From positions 1 through 64,000 of the forward strand of contig NZ_QUAB01000039.1 of assembly GCF_003387575.1 (NCBI RefSeq): DNA of 64,000 nt, written 5' to 3'. This DNA comes from Microbacterium bovistercoris (lineage in GTDB: Bacteria; Actinomycetota; Actinomycetes; Actinomycetales; Microbacteriaceae). Of the stretch, positions 26,852 to 36,900 are shown piece after piece; positions within the stretch are counted from its first letter, which is position 1; each line of letters opens with the position of its first letter. The position numbers were made by a program, and so were the translations under genes. The notes under the pieces were generated by a model that was not told where the DNA came from, searched no databases, and saw nothing but the letters and a program-made list of their open reading frames with translations.

Positions 26852-28429
26852 TCAGACCCGGGCCCGGAGGTCCTTGCGCAGGATCTTGCCGGCCGAGGAC
26901 TTCGGGATGACGTCGATGAATTCGACCATGCGCACCTTCTCGTGCGGGGCCACACGGGATGCCACGAACTCCATCACGCCGGCAGCGTCGAGGTCGGCGT
27001 CCTGCTGGAGCACGATGAACGCCTTCGGCACCTCCTGGCCGTCCTCGTCGTTCGCCCCGATGACCGCGGCATCCGCGATCTGCGGGTGCTCGAGCAGCAG
27101 CGCCTCCAGCACTGCGGGAGCCACCTGGTAGCCCTTGTACTTGATGAGCTCCTTGAGTCGGTCGACGATGTGGAAGATGGCGTCGGTGTCCACGGTGGCG
27201 ATGTCGCCGGTGTGCAGCCAGCCGTCCGCGTCGATCATCTCGGCCGTGGCATCCGGCCGGTTCAGGTAGCCTGCCATGATCTGCGGGCCGCGCAGCCATA
27301 GTTCGCCGGGCGCGCTCGAGCCCTCGGCCGGCGGCTCGATGTCGGCGCCGGACTCGACGTCCACGAGGCGGGCCTCGGTGTTGGGCACGAGAGGGCCGAT
27401 CGAGGCGCGGTCGACGTCGCGACGGCCGCTCGGGATGACCATGGCGGCCGGGCTGGTCTCGGTCATGCCGTAGCCCTGCTGCACCTCGCAGCCGAGGCGC
27501 TTCTCGACGGCCGCCGAGAGTGCGCCGTCCAGCGGCGCGGCGCCCGAGAAGATCACCTTGACCGACGACAGGTCGTACTGGTCGACGATCGGATGCTTCG
27601 CGAGCGCGACCGCGATCGGCGGTGCGACGAACACCCAGGTGGTGCGGTGCTCCTGGATGATGCGCAGGAACTCGACGAGGTCGAACTTCGGCATCGTGAC
27701 CAGGCGCGCCCCGCGGCTCATGGCGAAGTTCAGCAGCACGGTCATGCCGTAGATGTGGAAGAACGGCAGCACGGCCAGCAGTGCGTCGTCCTGGGTGACG
27801 TCGAGCACGCCGCGAACCTGCGCGACGTTCGCGACGAGGTTGCGGTGCGTGAGCATGACGCCCTTGGGGCGGCCGGTGGTGCCGGAGGAGTACGGCAGCA
27901 CGGCGATGTGGGTGGCCGGGTCGAAGGCGACCTCGGGCGCGGCGTTGCCCTCACCGAGCAGGTCGCGCAGGTTCGGGTGCCCCTCGGCGCCATCCAGCAC
28001 GATCACCTGTTCCGCCGGGATGCCCCTGCGCTCGGCGGCGGCCATCGCGCCCGCCAGCATGGGGGAGACCGTGATCAACCACTCGGCACCGGCGTCCTCG
28101 AGCTGGTTGCCGATCTCCTCGGCGGTGTACAGCGAGTTGATCGTGGTGGCGGTCGCGCCGGCGCGAAGGATGCCGTGGAAGACGATCGCGAAGGCGGGGA
28201 TGTTCGGGCACAGCACGCCGATGACGCTGCCGACGCCGATTCCGCGCGCGGCGAGGGCACCGGCGAACAGATCGATCTGGCCGATCAACTGACGATAGGT
28301 GGTCTCGGCGCCGGACATGCCGTCGACGATCGCGACGCGATCGAGGGCGGCCTCATCGAGTCCGGTGAAGAGGTACTCGTGGATCGAGACATCGGGGATC
28401 TCGAGATCCGGGTAAGGGCTGCGGAACAT
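26852..28429 (-). CDS. Acyl-CoA synthetase, 4-coumarate:CoA ligase family
   Basis: The roughly 525-residue ANL enzyme would activate a carboxylic acid with ATP to an acyl-AMP and then a CoA thioester. It has the P-loop-like YSSGTTGRPKGVMLTH, the YGMTETSPA motif, GDIATVD, the hinge IKYKGYQVAP and the C-terminal PKSSAGKILRK with the catalytic Lys. ATG at 28429 (AAGGAGAT upstream) is chosen over 28447. The gene lies 36 bp downstream of the membrane regulator on the same strand and opposite a carboxylate transporter, so its substrate may be the transported acid; an aromatic or aliphatic acid cannot be distinguished from sequence. Confidence 0.85.
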   Translation of the reverse strand: MFRSPYPDLEIPDVSIHEYLFTGLDEAALDRVAIVDGMSGAETTYRQLIGQIDLFAGALAARGIGVGSVIGVLCPNIPAFAIVFHGILRAGATATTINSLYTAEEIGNQLEDAGAEWLITVSPMLAGAMAAAERRGIPAEQVIVLDGAEGHPNLRDLLGEGNAAPEVAFDPATHIAVLPYSSGTTGRPKGVMLTHRNLVANVAQVRGVLDVTQDDALLAVLPFFHIYGMTVLLNFAMSRGARLVTMPKFDLVEFLRIIQEHRTTWVFVAPPIAVALAKHPIVDQYDLSSVKVIFSGAAPLDGALSAAVEKRLGCEVQQGYGMTETSPAAMVIPSGRRDVDRASIGPLVPNTEARLVDVESGADIEPPAEGSSAPGELWLRGPQIMAGYLNRPDATAEMIDADGWLHTGDIATVDTDAIFHIVDRLKELIKYKGYQVAPAVLEALLLEHPQIADAAVIGANDEDGQEVPKAFIVLQQDADLDAAGVMEFVASRVAPHEKVRMVEFIDVIPKSSAGKILRKDLRARV

Positions 28430-28465
28430 GTGATCTCCTTCGATCATCCCGTCGGGTGGTGTGAT

Positions 28466-29734
28466 TCAGTGTCTCATGTACTGAGACGCAGTCTCAACTG
28501 GTCCGGTACTCGGATCGTTGACGCGGTAACGGCTGCCCGGACGTCCGCGAGTGGAGTAGTCGAGCGAGCGTACCGCGCGCCCGGTGCTCGCGAGATGCTC
28601 CAGATAGCGACGTGTGCTCACCCGCGACATCTGCAGCACCGCGCCGATCTCCGAGGCCGAGGAGTCCGGATGCCCGGCGAGGGCGTTCGACACCCGTTCC
28701 AGCGTTTCCGCGGACAGCCCCTTCGGCAGCCCGGCACGCTGCCGGAACGCGATGATGGCGTCGGCGGCCTCCACGCGCTGCACCACGTCGTGCAGTTCGG
28801 TGTGGTCGCGCAGCAGCAGCGTCGCGTCCACCGCTGCCCCGCCGTCGCGGGCGCCGGTCGAACGGGCCACCACCACGCGCGGGCCGAGGATGACCGGCCG
28901 TCCTGCATCCTCGCCCTCGCGCAGCACCTCGAGCAGTTCTGCACCGAGCACGTCCTCGGCGCGCGCACCGGTCAGCTCCGCGGCATCCGTGTCGAGGAAT
29001 CGCGCGGCGGCGTCGTTCGCCAGCGTGATGACACCTGCGGCGTCGACCGTGATGACGCCCTCGCTGAGCCCGTGCAGCGTCGTCTCCTGGTTGCGCACCA
29101 GCGCGCTGATCTGGTCGGGTTCGAGACCCTGGATGCGGCGGCGGATGAGGGCGGCCACCCAGGCCGACCCGAACAGGCCCATGAGCACGGCGGCGAGCAT
29201 CGCGCCGATGATCCACGCCAGGTTGCCGAAGAACTCGTCCCTGCCCTGCGACTCCAGGATGCCGACCGAGGCCGTGCCGATCACCTCGCCCTCCTGGAAG
29301 ATCGGCACCTTCACCCGCCAGGTGGTGCCGAGCGTGCCGGTCTGGGTGCCGGTGTAGATCCGCCCGGACAGCGGCACCGACGGGTCGGTCGAGACGCGTT
29401 CGCCGATCCGGGCCGGATCGGGATGCGAGTAGCGGATGCCGTCGGCATTGGCGACGACCACGTAGGTGAGGTCGGAGGCCTCGCGGATGGTCTCGGCGAG
29501 CGGCTGGATCGTCGCCGATGGATCGGCGTCGTCGAAGGCATCGATCACGGCGGGCATCGACGCGATCGACTGCGAAACCGCCATCATCCGGTCCTCGTAG
29601 GCGTCGCGGATGGTACCCCACTGCACGACGCCGGCCGTGATGCCGGCGATCAGGGTGACGAGAAACACGATCGCCGCCTGCAGCAGGAGCAGCTGCACGC
29701 GGAGCGTCATCCGAGGCGCATGCGTCGTCGTCAT
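28466..29734 (-). CDS. Hybrid membrane regulator: CitA/DcuS-type sensor half joined to CitB/DpiA-type DNA-binding half
   Basis: The 422-residue protein starts like a citrate/C4-dicarboxylate sensor kinase: membrane helix (about 12-39), extracellular PDC/CACHE domain with the GIRYSHPDPARIGE and TGTLGTTWRVKVPIF signatures, second helix (about 170-197), and a cytoplasmic PAS domain (about 205-310). In CitA kinases the H-box and ATPase would follow. Here, after TELHDVVQRVEA, the sequence goes directly to RQRAGLPKGLSAETLERV, the C-terminal winged-helix/HTH part of CitB/DpiA response regulators. Kinase, ATPase and receiver domains are absent, yet the frame is intact. It may be a membrane-bound one-component regulator or a deletion remnant. 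ATG 29734 has GGAG at 10 bp; GTG 29743 is an alternative. Confidence 0.8.
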   Translation of the reverse strand: MTTTHAPRMTLRVQLLLLQAAIVFLVTLIAGITAGVVQWGTIRDAYEDRMMAVSQSIASMPAVIDAFDDADPSATIQPLAETIREASDLTYVVVANADGIRYSHPDPARIGERVSTDPSVPLSGRIYTGTQTGTLGTTWRVKVPIFQEGEVIGTASVGILESQGRDEFFGNLAWIIGAMLAAVLMGLFGSAWVAALIRRRIQGLEPDQISALVRNQETTLHGLSEGVITVDAAGVITLANDAAARFLDTDAAELTGARAEDVLGAELLEVLREGEDAGRPVILGPRVVVARSTGARDGGAAVDATLLLRDHTELHDVVQRVEAADAIIAFRQRAGLPKGLSAETLERVSNALAGHPDSSASEIGAVLQMSRVSTRRYLEHLASTGRAVRSLDYSTRGRPGSRYRVNDPSTGPVETASQYMRH

Positions 29735-29796
29735 CGAGGGCACACTCCATTGTCACCGCGCGCGCGTGCGCCCGCATCCGGGCCCGGGACCTTCTC

Positions 29797-29825
29797 GCGA
29801 CCAATACTTACGGAACGCGACCAAT
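29797..29825. promoter_or_regulatory. Direct repeat GCGACCAAT x2 in the tct intergenic region
   Basis: GCGACCAAT occurs at 29797-29805 and 29817-29825, 20 bp apart (about two helical turns), in the 168-bp space between the hybrid regulator and tctC. This is a plausible operator for the regulator's CitB-like DNA-binding domain. No good -35/-10 pair was recognised; TACGGT near 29861 could serve tctC. Confidence 0.5.
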
Positions 29826-29902
29826 GGTTTCGCAAGCGCGGCGGCGGGGGAGCGGGTGCATACGGTTGCCAGCATCCCTTTCACCGCTCGAGGAGGAGCG
29901 CA

Positions 29903-30916
29903 ATGAGAAACACCCGACGGATCGCGCTGACGGCGCTCGCCGCATCCGCTGCCCTGATCCTGACCGCCTGCTCCGGTCAGAACGCCGCACCGGAGAGCGA
30001 CGGCGAGGCCGAGGCCGCGTCGATCGACAGCGTCAAGATCATCGTCCCCGCCGACCCGGGCGGCGGCTGGGACCAGACCGGCCGTGCCATGTCGAAGGTG
30101 CTGACGGACGATGACATCGTGAAGTCCGCGCCGGTCACGAACGTCGGCGGCGCCGGCGGCACGATCGGCCTCGCCCAGCTCGCCAACGAGAAGGATCCGG
30201 GCACGCTGATGGTCAACGGCCTGGTGATGGTCGGCGCGATCGAGACCAACGACTCGAAGACGCGTCTCGAGGACACCACGCCGATCGCCCGCCTCACCGA
30301 TGAGCCCCTGGTCGTCGTGGTGCCGGCCGACTCGAAGTACGACACCCTCGAGGATCTGGTCGACGACATCGTCGAGAACGGCCAGAAGGTCACCGTCACC
30401 GGCGGTTCGGCGGGCGGTGCCGACCACATCCTCGCCGGCCTGCTGCTCGAGGAGGCGGGGCTGGACAGCACCGAGATCCCGCAGAAGCTGAACTACACGC
30501 CCAACGCGGGCGGCGGCGAGGCGGTGTCGCTGATCCTCGGCGGCAAGGTCGGCGCCGGCATCTCGGGCGTCGGCGAGTTCGCCCAGCACATCGAGTCGGG
30601 CGACATGCGTGCGCTCGCCGTGTCGAGCGAGGAGCCCAGCTCGCAGCTGCCCGACGTGCCGACCATCACCGACGAGGGCTACGACGTCGTGCTCACGAAC
30701 TGGCGCGGCGTGATCGCGCCCGGCGGCATCTCGGACGCGGATCGTGCCGAACTCGAGCGCATCGTCACCGAGATGCACGACTCGGATGCCTGGAAGCAGG
30801 AACTCGAGACCAAGGGCTGGGCGGACGCCTTCCTGACCGGCGACGACCTGGACGCGTTCGTGGAGCAGAACGTCTCGGACGTCACCGGCACGCTGAAGAA
30901 CATCGGGCTGATCTGA
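29903..30916 (+). CDS. tctC: Tripartite tricarboxylate transporter binding lipoprotein TctC
   Basis: The 337-residue extracellular solute-binding protein has a lipoprotein signal ([15 protein letters not shown], lipid-modified Cys about 23). The TctC/Bug fold shows the conserved [14 protein letters not shown] loop and [10 protein letters not shown]. It would capture a carboxylate for the TctAB channel. The ATG has a strong AGGAGGAG. tctB starts 1 bp after its stop. Confidence 0.9.
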   Translation: MRNTRRIALTALAASAALILTACSGQNAAPESDGEAEAASIDSVKIIVPADPGGGWDQTGRAMSKVLTDDDIVKSAPVTNVGGAGGTIGLAQLANEKDPGTLMVNGLVMVGAIETNDSKTRLEDTTPIARLTDEPLVVVVPADSKYDTLEDLVDDIVENGQKVTVTGGSAGGADHILAGLLLEEAGLDSTEIPQKLNYTPNAGGGEAVSLILGGKVGAGISGVGEFAQHIESGDMRALAVSSEEPSSQLPDVPTITDEGYDVVLTNWRGVIAPGGISDADRAELERIVTEMHDSDAWKQELETKGWADAFLTGDDLDAFVEQNVSDVTGTLKNIGLI

Positions 30917-30917
30917 C

Positions 30918-31466
30918 ATGAGCAGCACCCCGCTCGCGGGGGCGGACGGGCGGGTCGGGGACTCCCGGCCCGCCCGGCGGATTCCCGTCGGTGAACTCGT
31001 CTTCGCCCTGCTCATGCTCGCGCTGGGCATCGCCGCACTGGTCGGTGCGTTCAGCATCCACGTGCCCGTCGGGGTGACCGTCGGCCCGACGGTCTTCCCC
31101 ATCGCCGTCTCGGCGCTGCTGATCGGCTCGGCCGTCGCGGTGCTCGTCGGCGTGCTGCGCGGGAAGCGCGCAGAGCTCGAAGAGGGCGAGGACATCGACC
31201 CGGATGCCAAGACGGACTGGCTCACGCTCGTCGAGATCGTCGGAGGGCTGATCGCGCACGTCGTGCTGCTCGAGCTGATCGGCTGGGCGCCCGCGGCCGC
31301 CGTGCTGTTCGGGATCGTCGCGTGGGCTCTCGGCGCCAGGCGCTGGTGGCTCGGATTCGTCATCGGACTCGGCCTCGCGCTCGTCGTCCAGGTGATCTTC
31401 GCCGGCCTGCTGGGGCTCTCGCTGCCGTGGGGTCCCGTGTTCGGCTGGCTCGGAGGGATGTTCTGA
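30918..31466 (+). CDS. tctB: Tripartite tricarboxylate transporter small membrane subunit TctB
   Basis: The 182-residue protein has four hydrophobic segments in the TctB pattern, with a cytoplasmic charged loop ([16 protein letters not shown]) in the middle. It is the small integral membrane subunit of the sodium-coupled TTT transporter. It overlaps tctA (TGATG) and follows tctC directly, so the three form one operon. Confidence 0.85.
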   Translation: MSSTPLAGADGRVGDSRPARRIPVGELVFALLMLALGIAALVGAFSIHVPVGVTVGPTVFPIAVSALLIGSAVAVLVGVLRGKRAELEEGEDIDPDAKTDWLTLVEIVGGLIAHVVLLELIGWAPAAAVLFGIVAWALGARRWWLGFVIGLGLALVVQVIFAGLLGLSLPWGPVFGWLGGMF

Positions 31467-33013
31467 TGGACAGCTGGGGACTCCTCCTGGACGGATTCGC
31501 CACCGCGCTGCAGCCGGAGTACCTGATGTGGGCGTTCATCGGCGTCTTCATCGGCACGGCCGTCGGCGTGCTGCCCGGCGTCGGGCCGGCGATGACGGTC
31601 GCTCTGCTGCTGCCGCTGACCTACTCGCTCGACGCGACCGCCGCGATGATCACGTTCGCGGGCATCTACTACGGCGGGATGTACGGCGGCTCGACCACCA
31701 GCATCCTGCTGAACACCCCCGGGGAGTCCGCGTCGATCGTCACGGCCATCGAGGGCAATCGGATGGCGAAGCTCGGCCGTGGTGCGGCGGCGCTCGCGAC
31801 CGCGGCCATCGGATCGTTCGTCGCGGGGACGATCGCGACGGTCGGCCTCACCCTGCTCGCGCCGCTGCTCGCGCAGTTCGCGGTGAGCCTCGGTCCCGCC
31901 GACAAGTTCGCGCTGATCGTCATCGCGTTCATCACGGTCGGGGCGCTGATGGGCAAGTCGATCTCCCGCGGTCTCGTCTCGCTCGCCGCGGGCCTCTTCC
32001 TCGGCATGGTCGGCACGGACGCGCTGTCCGGCCAGCAGCGCTTCACCCTCGGACTGCCGGAGCTCGGCGACGGCATCAACGTGGTGCTCGTGGCGGTCGG
32101 ACTCTTCGCCGTGGGGGAGACGCTGTACGTGGCATCCCGGCTGCGGCACGGCGGCGTCGACGTGATCCCGGTGTCGAAGGGATGGCGCAACTGGATGACG
32201 AAGGACGACTGGCGCCGCTCCTGGAAGCCGTGGCTGCGCGGAACGGCGATCGGGTTCCCGATCGGCACGATCCCTGCGGGTGGTGCGGATGTCGCGACGT
32301 TCCTCTCCTACGCGACCGAGCGCAAGCTGTCCAAGCGCAAGAGCGAGTTCGGCCGCGGCGCGATCGAAGGCGTGGCGGGTCCGGAGGCGGCGAACAACGC
32401 CGCGGCGGCAGGGGTGCTCGTACCGCTGCTGACTCTCGGGCTGCCGACGACCGCCACCGCGGCGATCATCCTCGTCGCGCTGCAGACCTACGGCATCCAG
32501 CCGGGGCCGCAGCTGTTCACGAACCAGCCCGCGCTGGTGTGGGCGCTGGTGGCGAGCCTGTACGTGGGCAATCTGCTGCTGATCGTGCTGAACCTGCCCC
32601 TGGTCGGCATGTGGGTGAAGCTGCTGCAGATCCCGCGCCCCTACCTGTACGCGGGCATCCTGATGTTCGCGGCCTTCGGCGCGTACGCGCTGAACTTCCT
32701 GATCGCCGACATCGTCATCCTCGTGGTCATCGGTCTGCTCGGCTACTTCATGCGGCGGTACGGCTATCCGGTGGCGCCGCTGGTGGTGGGCATGATCCTC
32801 GGCCCCATGGGAGAGGCGTTCCTGCGGCAGGCGCTGCAGCTGAGTCAGGGCGACCTGTCGACGCTGATCCTGCAGCCGTTCGCGGCCGCGGCGTACGCGT
32901 TCCTCGCGCTGCTCGTGATCGGCGCGCTGTGGCTGCGTCGTCGTCAGGCGCGGTACGAGCAGCAGCTCACGCAGTCGATCTCCGTGCCGATCCTCGCGGA
33001 CCAGGAGATCTGA
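31466..33013 (+). CDS. tctA: Tripartite tricarboxylate transporter large membrane subunit TctA
   Basis: The 515-residue protein has about 11-12 membrane helices and the TctA hallmarks: [34 protein letters not shown], and the second repeat with [24 protein letters not shown] and [12 protein letters not shown] motifs. The duplicated glycine-rich loops form the transport path. The ATG at 31466 overlaps the tctB stop. It is the last gene of the tct operon; a permease of another family follows. Confidence 0.9.
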   Translation: MDSWGLLLDGFATALQPEYLMWAFIGVFIGTAVGVLPGVGPAMTVALLLPLTYSLDATAAMITFAGIYYGGMYGGSTTSILLNTPGESASIVTAIEGNRMAKLGRGAAALATAAIGSFVAGTIATVGLTLLAPLLAQFAVSLGPADKFALIVIAFITVGALMGKSISRGLVSLAAGLFLGMVGTDALSGQQRFTLGLPELGDGINVVLVAVGLFAVGETLYVASRLRHGGVDVIPVSKGWRNWMTKDDWRRSWKPWLRGTAIGFPIGTIPAGGADVATFLSYATERKLSKRKSEFGRGAIEGVAGPEAANNAAAAGVLVPLLTLGLPTTATAAIILVALQTYGIQPGPQLFTNQPALVWALVASLYVGNLLLIVLNLPLVGMWVKLLQIPRPYLYAGILMFAAFGAYALNFLIADIVILVVIGLLGYFMRRYGYPVAPLVVGMILGPMGEAFLRQALQLSQGDLSTLILQPFAAAAYAFLALLVIGALWLRRRQARYEQQLTQSISVPILADQEI

Positions 33014-33017
33014 AACA

Positions 33018-33056
33018 CGTCCTGCACCGCCCCCTAAGCTGGGGCGGTGCAGGACG
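33018..33056. promoter_or_regulatory. 16-bp dyad and -10 element covering the start of the TauE/SafE gene
   Basis: Arms 33018-33033 and 33041-33056 are perfect complements with a 7-nt loop; the GTG start (33047) lies in the right arm. TAAGCT at 33035-33040 is placed exactly 6 nt before the GTG, the spacing for a leaderless transcript. The dyad may terminate tctA transcription or control translation of the permease. Confidence 0.5.
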
Positions 33057-33838
33057 AACACACCACCACGCGGGGCGCTCGCGCATATCTCTCGTACATC
33101 GGGATCGGCCTCGCCGCCGGACTTCTCTCCGGCCTGTTCGGCGTCGGCGGAGGAACCATCATCGTGCCGATGCTCGTGCTGCTGCTCGGATTCGACCAGC
33201 GGCGCGCCGCAGGCACCTCGCTGGCCGCGATCGTCCCGATCGCGACGGTCGGCGTGATCTCCTACGCGGTCTCCGGTTCGGTGTCGTGGGTCGCGGCGCT
33301 GATCCTGGCGGTCGGTGCCGTCGTCGGCGCGCAGATCGGCACGCGACTGCTGCCGCGGATCTCGCAGCGTGCGCTGCTGTGGGGATTCGTCGGCTTCCTC
33401 GCCCTCGTCGTGGTGAGTCTGTTCTTCGTCATTCCGTCGCGGGACGCCGAACTCGACCTCACCTGGCTGACCGGGCTGATCCTCGCCGTGGTCGGCGTCT
33501 TCACCGGCATCCTGGCAGGACTCATCGGCGTCGGCGGCGGCATCATCGTCGTGCCCGCGCTCATGCTCGGCATGGGGGTCAGCGATCTGGTCGCGAAGGG
33601 CACGTCACTGCTGATGATGATCCCCACCGCGGTCTCGGGAACGATCGGCAACGTGCGGCACCGGAACGTCGACCTCGTCGCCGCCGCGGTCGTCGGCGTC
33701 TCGGCCTGCACGACCACCGCCCTCGGTGCGCTGATCGCCGCGCGCATCGACCCGTTCGTCGGCAACATGCTGTTCGCCGCGTACCTGCTCTACATCGGCT
33801 ATCAGATGTCCCGTAAGGCGCTGCGCGCCAAGAGCTGA
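33047..33838 (+). CDS. TauE/SafE family sulfite/anion permease
   Basis: The 263-residue protein has eight hydrophobic segments and the two internal-repeat glycine motifs of the TauE/SafE (DUF81) family: GLLSGLFGVGGGTIIVPMLV and GILAGLIGVGGGIIVVPALM. Members export or import sulfite, sulfoacetate and other organosulfur anions; the substrate here is unknown. The start is GTG without a Shine-Dalgarno sequence and probably leaderless. It is convergent with the GH31 gene. Confidence 0.85.
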   Translation: MQDEHTTTRGARAYLSYIGIGLAAGLLSGLFGVGGGTIIVPMLVLLLGFDQRRAAGTSLAAIVPIATVGVISYAVSGSVSWVAALILAVGAVVGAQIGTRLLPRISQRALLWGFVGFLALVVVSLFFVIPSRDAELDLTWLTGLILAVVGVFTGILAGLIGVGGGIIVVPALMLGMGVSDLVAKGTSLLMMIPTAVSGTIGNVRHRNVDLVAAAVVGVSACTTTALGALIAARIDPFVGNMLFAAYLLYIGYQMSRKALRAKS

Positions 33839-33844
33839 GTCCGC

Positions 33845-33889
33845 AACGCACGGCGCCCCTCGGATCAGGTCCGAGGGGCGCCGTGCGTT
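33845..33889. terminator. 20-bp bidirectional terminator between TauE and GH31 genes
   Basis: Arms 33845-33864 and 33870-33889 are perfectly complementary over 20 bp with a 5-nt loop, between two convergent genes. Confidence 0.8.
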
Positions 33890-33904
33890 CAGCGCATCAT
33901 CCGG

Positions 33905-36900
33905 TCATTCGCAGGTGAAGAGCGCGTCGCCCCAGACGCCGTGCGCGCCGTTGATGCTGCCCGGTGCCGTCACGTTGAGGTCGATGTACTGCACTCCGGT
34001 GACGTCGACCTTCACCTCCTCGGGGGCGAAGCCCGGTGTGAACGTGCGGGACTGGTAGCGGTTGGTCCCGTCGGTGTCGACCGTGAAGATCACGTTCCCG
34101 GAGAAGTTCTTCTCCAGCCCGACCGAGGCCGTGAAGGTGGAGCACTTGCCGCCGAGGAAGTAGGTCACCTTCGACGCCGCGTGCACGCCGAGCCCCTTCT
34201 CGTAGGTCGGGCTCGTGCCGGTCGCCGGATCGACGTAGTTGATCGCCAGCGGCAGGTCGGGCGAGGACGCCGAGTCCTTGTTGGCGACATCCTTGCCGAT
34301 CACGCCCCATCCGTTGGTCGCGCTGATCCAGTCCAGATCCGACGCGTAGACCGTGCCGGAGGGTGCAGGGGGCATCGGCTGATCGACGACCTTCCAGTCG
34401 AAGATCTTCAGACGGCTCTCGGTCGGCAGCACGACGTAGGCGAGCTCCTTGGCCGGGTTCAGCCGCACGAGGTTCGAATACACCTGGTACTTGTACGTCG
34501 AGTACTCGTACACGTTCGAGTTGGTCGCGCTGTTGCGCCCGAGGCTGGTGATCGCCACGCTCGCGCCGCCGAGGCCGGATGCCTGCGGCAGCCAGTTCGG
34601 GAAGAACACGTTCTGCTTCGAGACCGTTCCGTCGGCGTAGTGCAGCTCGAGCGCGGGGTTCACGCCGCCACCGGATGCCGCGGAGGCGAGGACGGCGAGG
34701 TGCGTGCCCTTGCCCGCCAGTGCGATGGTCTGCCCGGCCGGGGCGACCGAGTCCTTCGCGCCTGCCGGGTTCGGCCAGGTGTAGGCGATCGCCGCATCCC
34801 CGGTGCCGACGGTGACGGTGGAACCGGGGGTGACTCCTGCCCGCTCCAGCGCTTCGGCCGAGAACGTGGCACCGCCGCCGTCGAAGTCACCGGGCTTCGC
34901 GGTCGTCAGCGTGGTCACGGCGTCGGCGTTGTACGCCCCGGCCAGCGACCCGTAGGCGACGTAGAGCTGGTTCGCTCCGGACGTCTGCTGCGCGGTCTTC
35001 TGCGCGGTGTAGTCCGCGACCACCGTCACGGTCTGCAGGTCGGCGGCCGCCGCGTCGGTGACCTTCGCGTCGAAGGTCGCGGTGAAGGATGCGCCGGGCT
35101 CGACCAGGGCGGCCTTCTCGCCCTCGGACGAGATGAGGGTCCAGCCCTCGGGCAGCTGCGCGGTGAGCGTGACGTTCTCCTTCTTCTTCGTGCCCGTGTT
35201 GCGGAACGTCGCCTCCACCGTGGTGGTGTCGCCCTGGAAGACGCGGTCCTCGAGGCCGACTGAGACGGATGCCGCGGTGAGGTCGGCATCGCGACCTCCG
35301 ACGGCGCTGGTCGCTGCGAGCACGACCTCCGCAGAGGCGGAGGAGGCGAGGGCGGGCACCTTCACGACGATGACGCCTCCGGCGTTCTCCGCGTCGAAGA
35401 ACCAGCCCGAGGATGCCGCATCCAGGGCCTCGCGCGAAGCGGCCTGCTCCAGGCCCTTGCCGTCGATCGCGACATTCGCCGGTGCGGAGCCGGTGTGCGC
35501 CTCGATCACGTAGGGCCGGGCGTCGGCCTTGCCGTCGTACGATCCGGCCCGCTTGCCGATGCCGATCACGACCGAGCCCTTCTTGCCGGCCTCCGGAGCA
35601 TCCACGGTGAACTCCTGGGTGCTGGACGCGCCGTCGGCGTAAGCGCGGGTGACCTGGTCGTCCTCGTAGAGCGAGAACGAGCTCTCACCCTGCGGGAACA
35701 CCGACAGCGTGACGGGGGAGTCCGCCGGAACCAGCGAGGCGTTACGGGCGGTGATGCCCTGCGGCACCAGGGCACCGGCGCGCACGAAGATCGGCAGCTT
35801 GTCGAGCGGAGCGGGGTGCCCGTTCAGCACCTGACCGCCCTCGTAGAGCTTCCCGGTCCAGTAGTCCACCCACCGGGTGCCCTTCGGCAGGTAGATGCCG
35901 TTGCGCACCTCGGTCTTGGTGAACACCGGTGCGACGAGGTAGTCGCTGCCGAGCAGGAACTCGTTGTTCGCCTCGGCGCTGTACGAGCCGGGGTCCTTCG
36001 GGTACTCCAGCGCCAGCGAGCGCATCATCGGCAGTCCGCTGCGGTGCGATTCCGCCGCGAGCGTGTAGATGTACGGCATCAGGCGCTGACGCAGCTGCAG
36101 GTAGCTGCGGTTGATCTTCGTCGCCTCGTCGCCGTAGAGCCACGGGCGCTTGTCGACCGAGGCCCAGCCGCTCATCGAGTACAGCGCGGGTGCGAAGGCC
36201 TTCCACTGCAGGTCGCGCACGTAGCTCTCCGCTGAACCGCCGAAGATGCCGTCCACGTCGCCGGTGGAGAAGGCGAGACCCGAGTTGCCCGCGCCGGTCA
36301 GCGCGGAGATCTGCCAGCGCACGGCGTCGAGGTTGCCGGAGTGATCGCCGGTCCACTGCATGCCGCAGCGCTGAGATCCGGCCCAGCCCTCGACCATGAG
36401 AGATGTGCCGCGGGCATCCGAGTACTTCTCGATGCCGTCGTGCGCGGCCTCGCAGCCGGTGAGAGCGAGACGGTAGCCGCTGCCGACCCAGGCGACGTCG
36501 AGCTTGCGCAGCCGCACGCCCGCTTCGCCGACCTCGTACTCCTGGTTCGTCAGCGAGCGCTGGGTCCACAGGCCGGTCTTGAGGCCGGTCTCCTTCTCGA
36601 TGGCCTCGACCGTCTCGGGAAGCTCCTGGTACTCGCAGCCGTAGCCGTCGTTCACCAGCATCCAGCCGCCGGGCATGTCGTTCTCGACGAAGTCCTTGGC
36701 GATCTCGAGGGCCTGCGGGGTGCGCAGTTTGTCGGGGTGCCTACTGCCGGAGTAGGTCGGGCTGGACCGGTTGTAGCAGTCCGCATCGCCGTACTCGAGG
36801 GCGTACACCGGCGGCATCATCGGCCGGCCGGTCAGCTGGGTGTACGACTCGAGGGACTGCGCGTAGTCGCCGACGAAGTAGTAGGCGTCGAACCGGCGCT

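Noticed and set aside
28466..29734. Reading the hybrid regulator as an ordinary sensor histidine kinase
   Set aside because: No H-box, N, G1 or G2 ATP-binding motifs exist in the frame; the apparent histidine in TTLHGLSEG belongs to the PAS region.
27593..29902. Long plus-strand frame leading into tctC
   Set aside because: The first 770 codons are antisense to the ligase and regulator genes; tctC starts at the ATG at 29903 with a strong ribosome-binding site and a lipoprotein signal.
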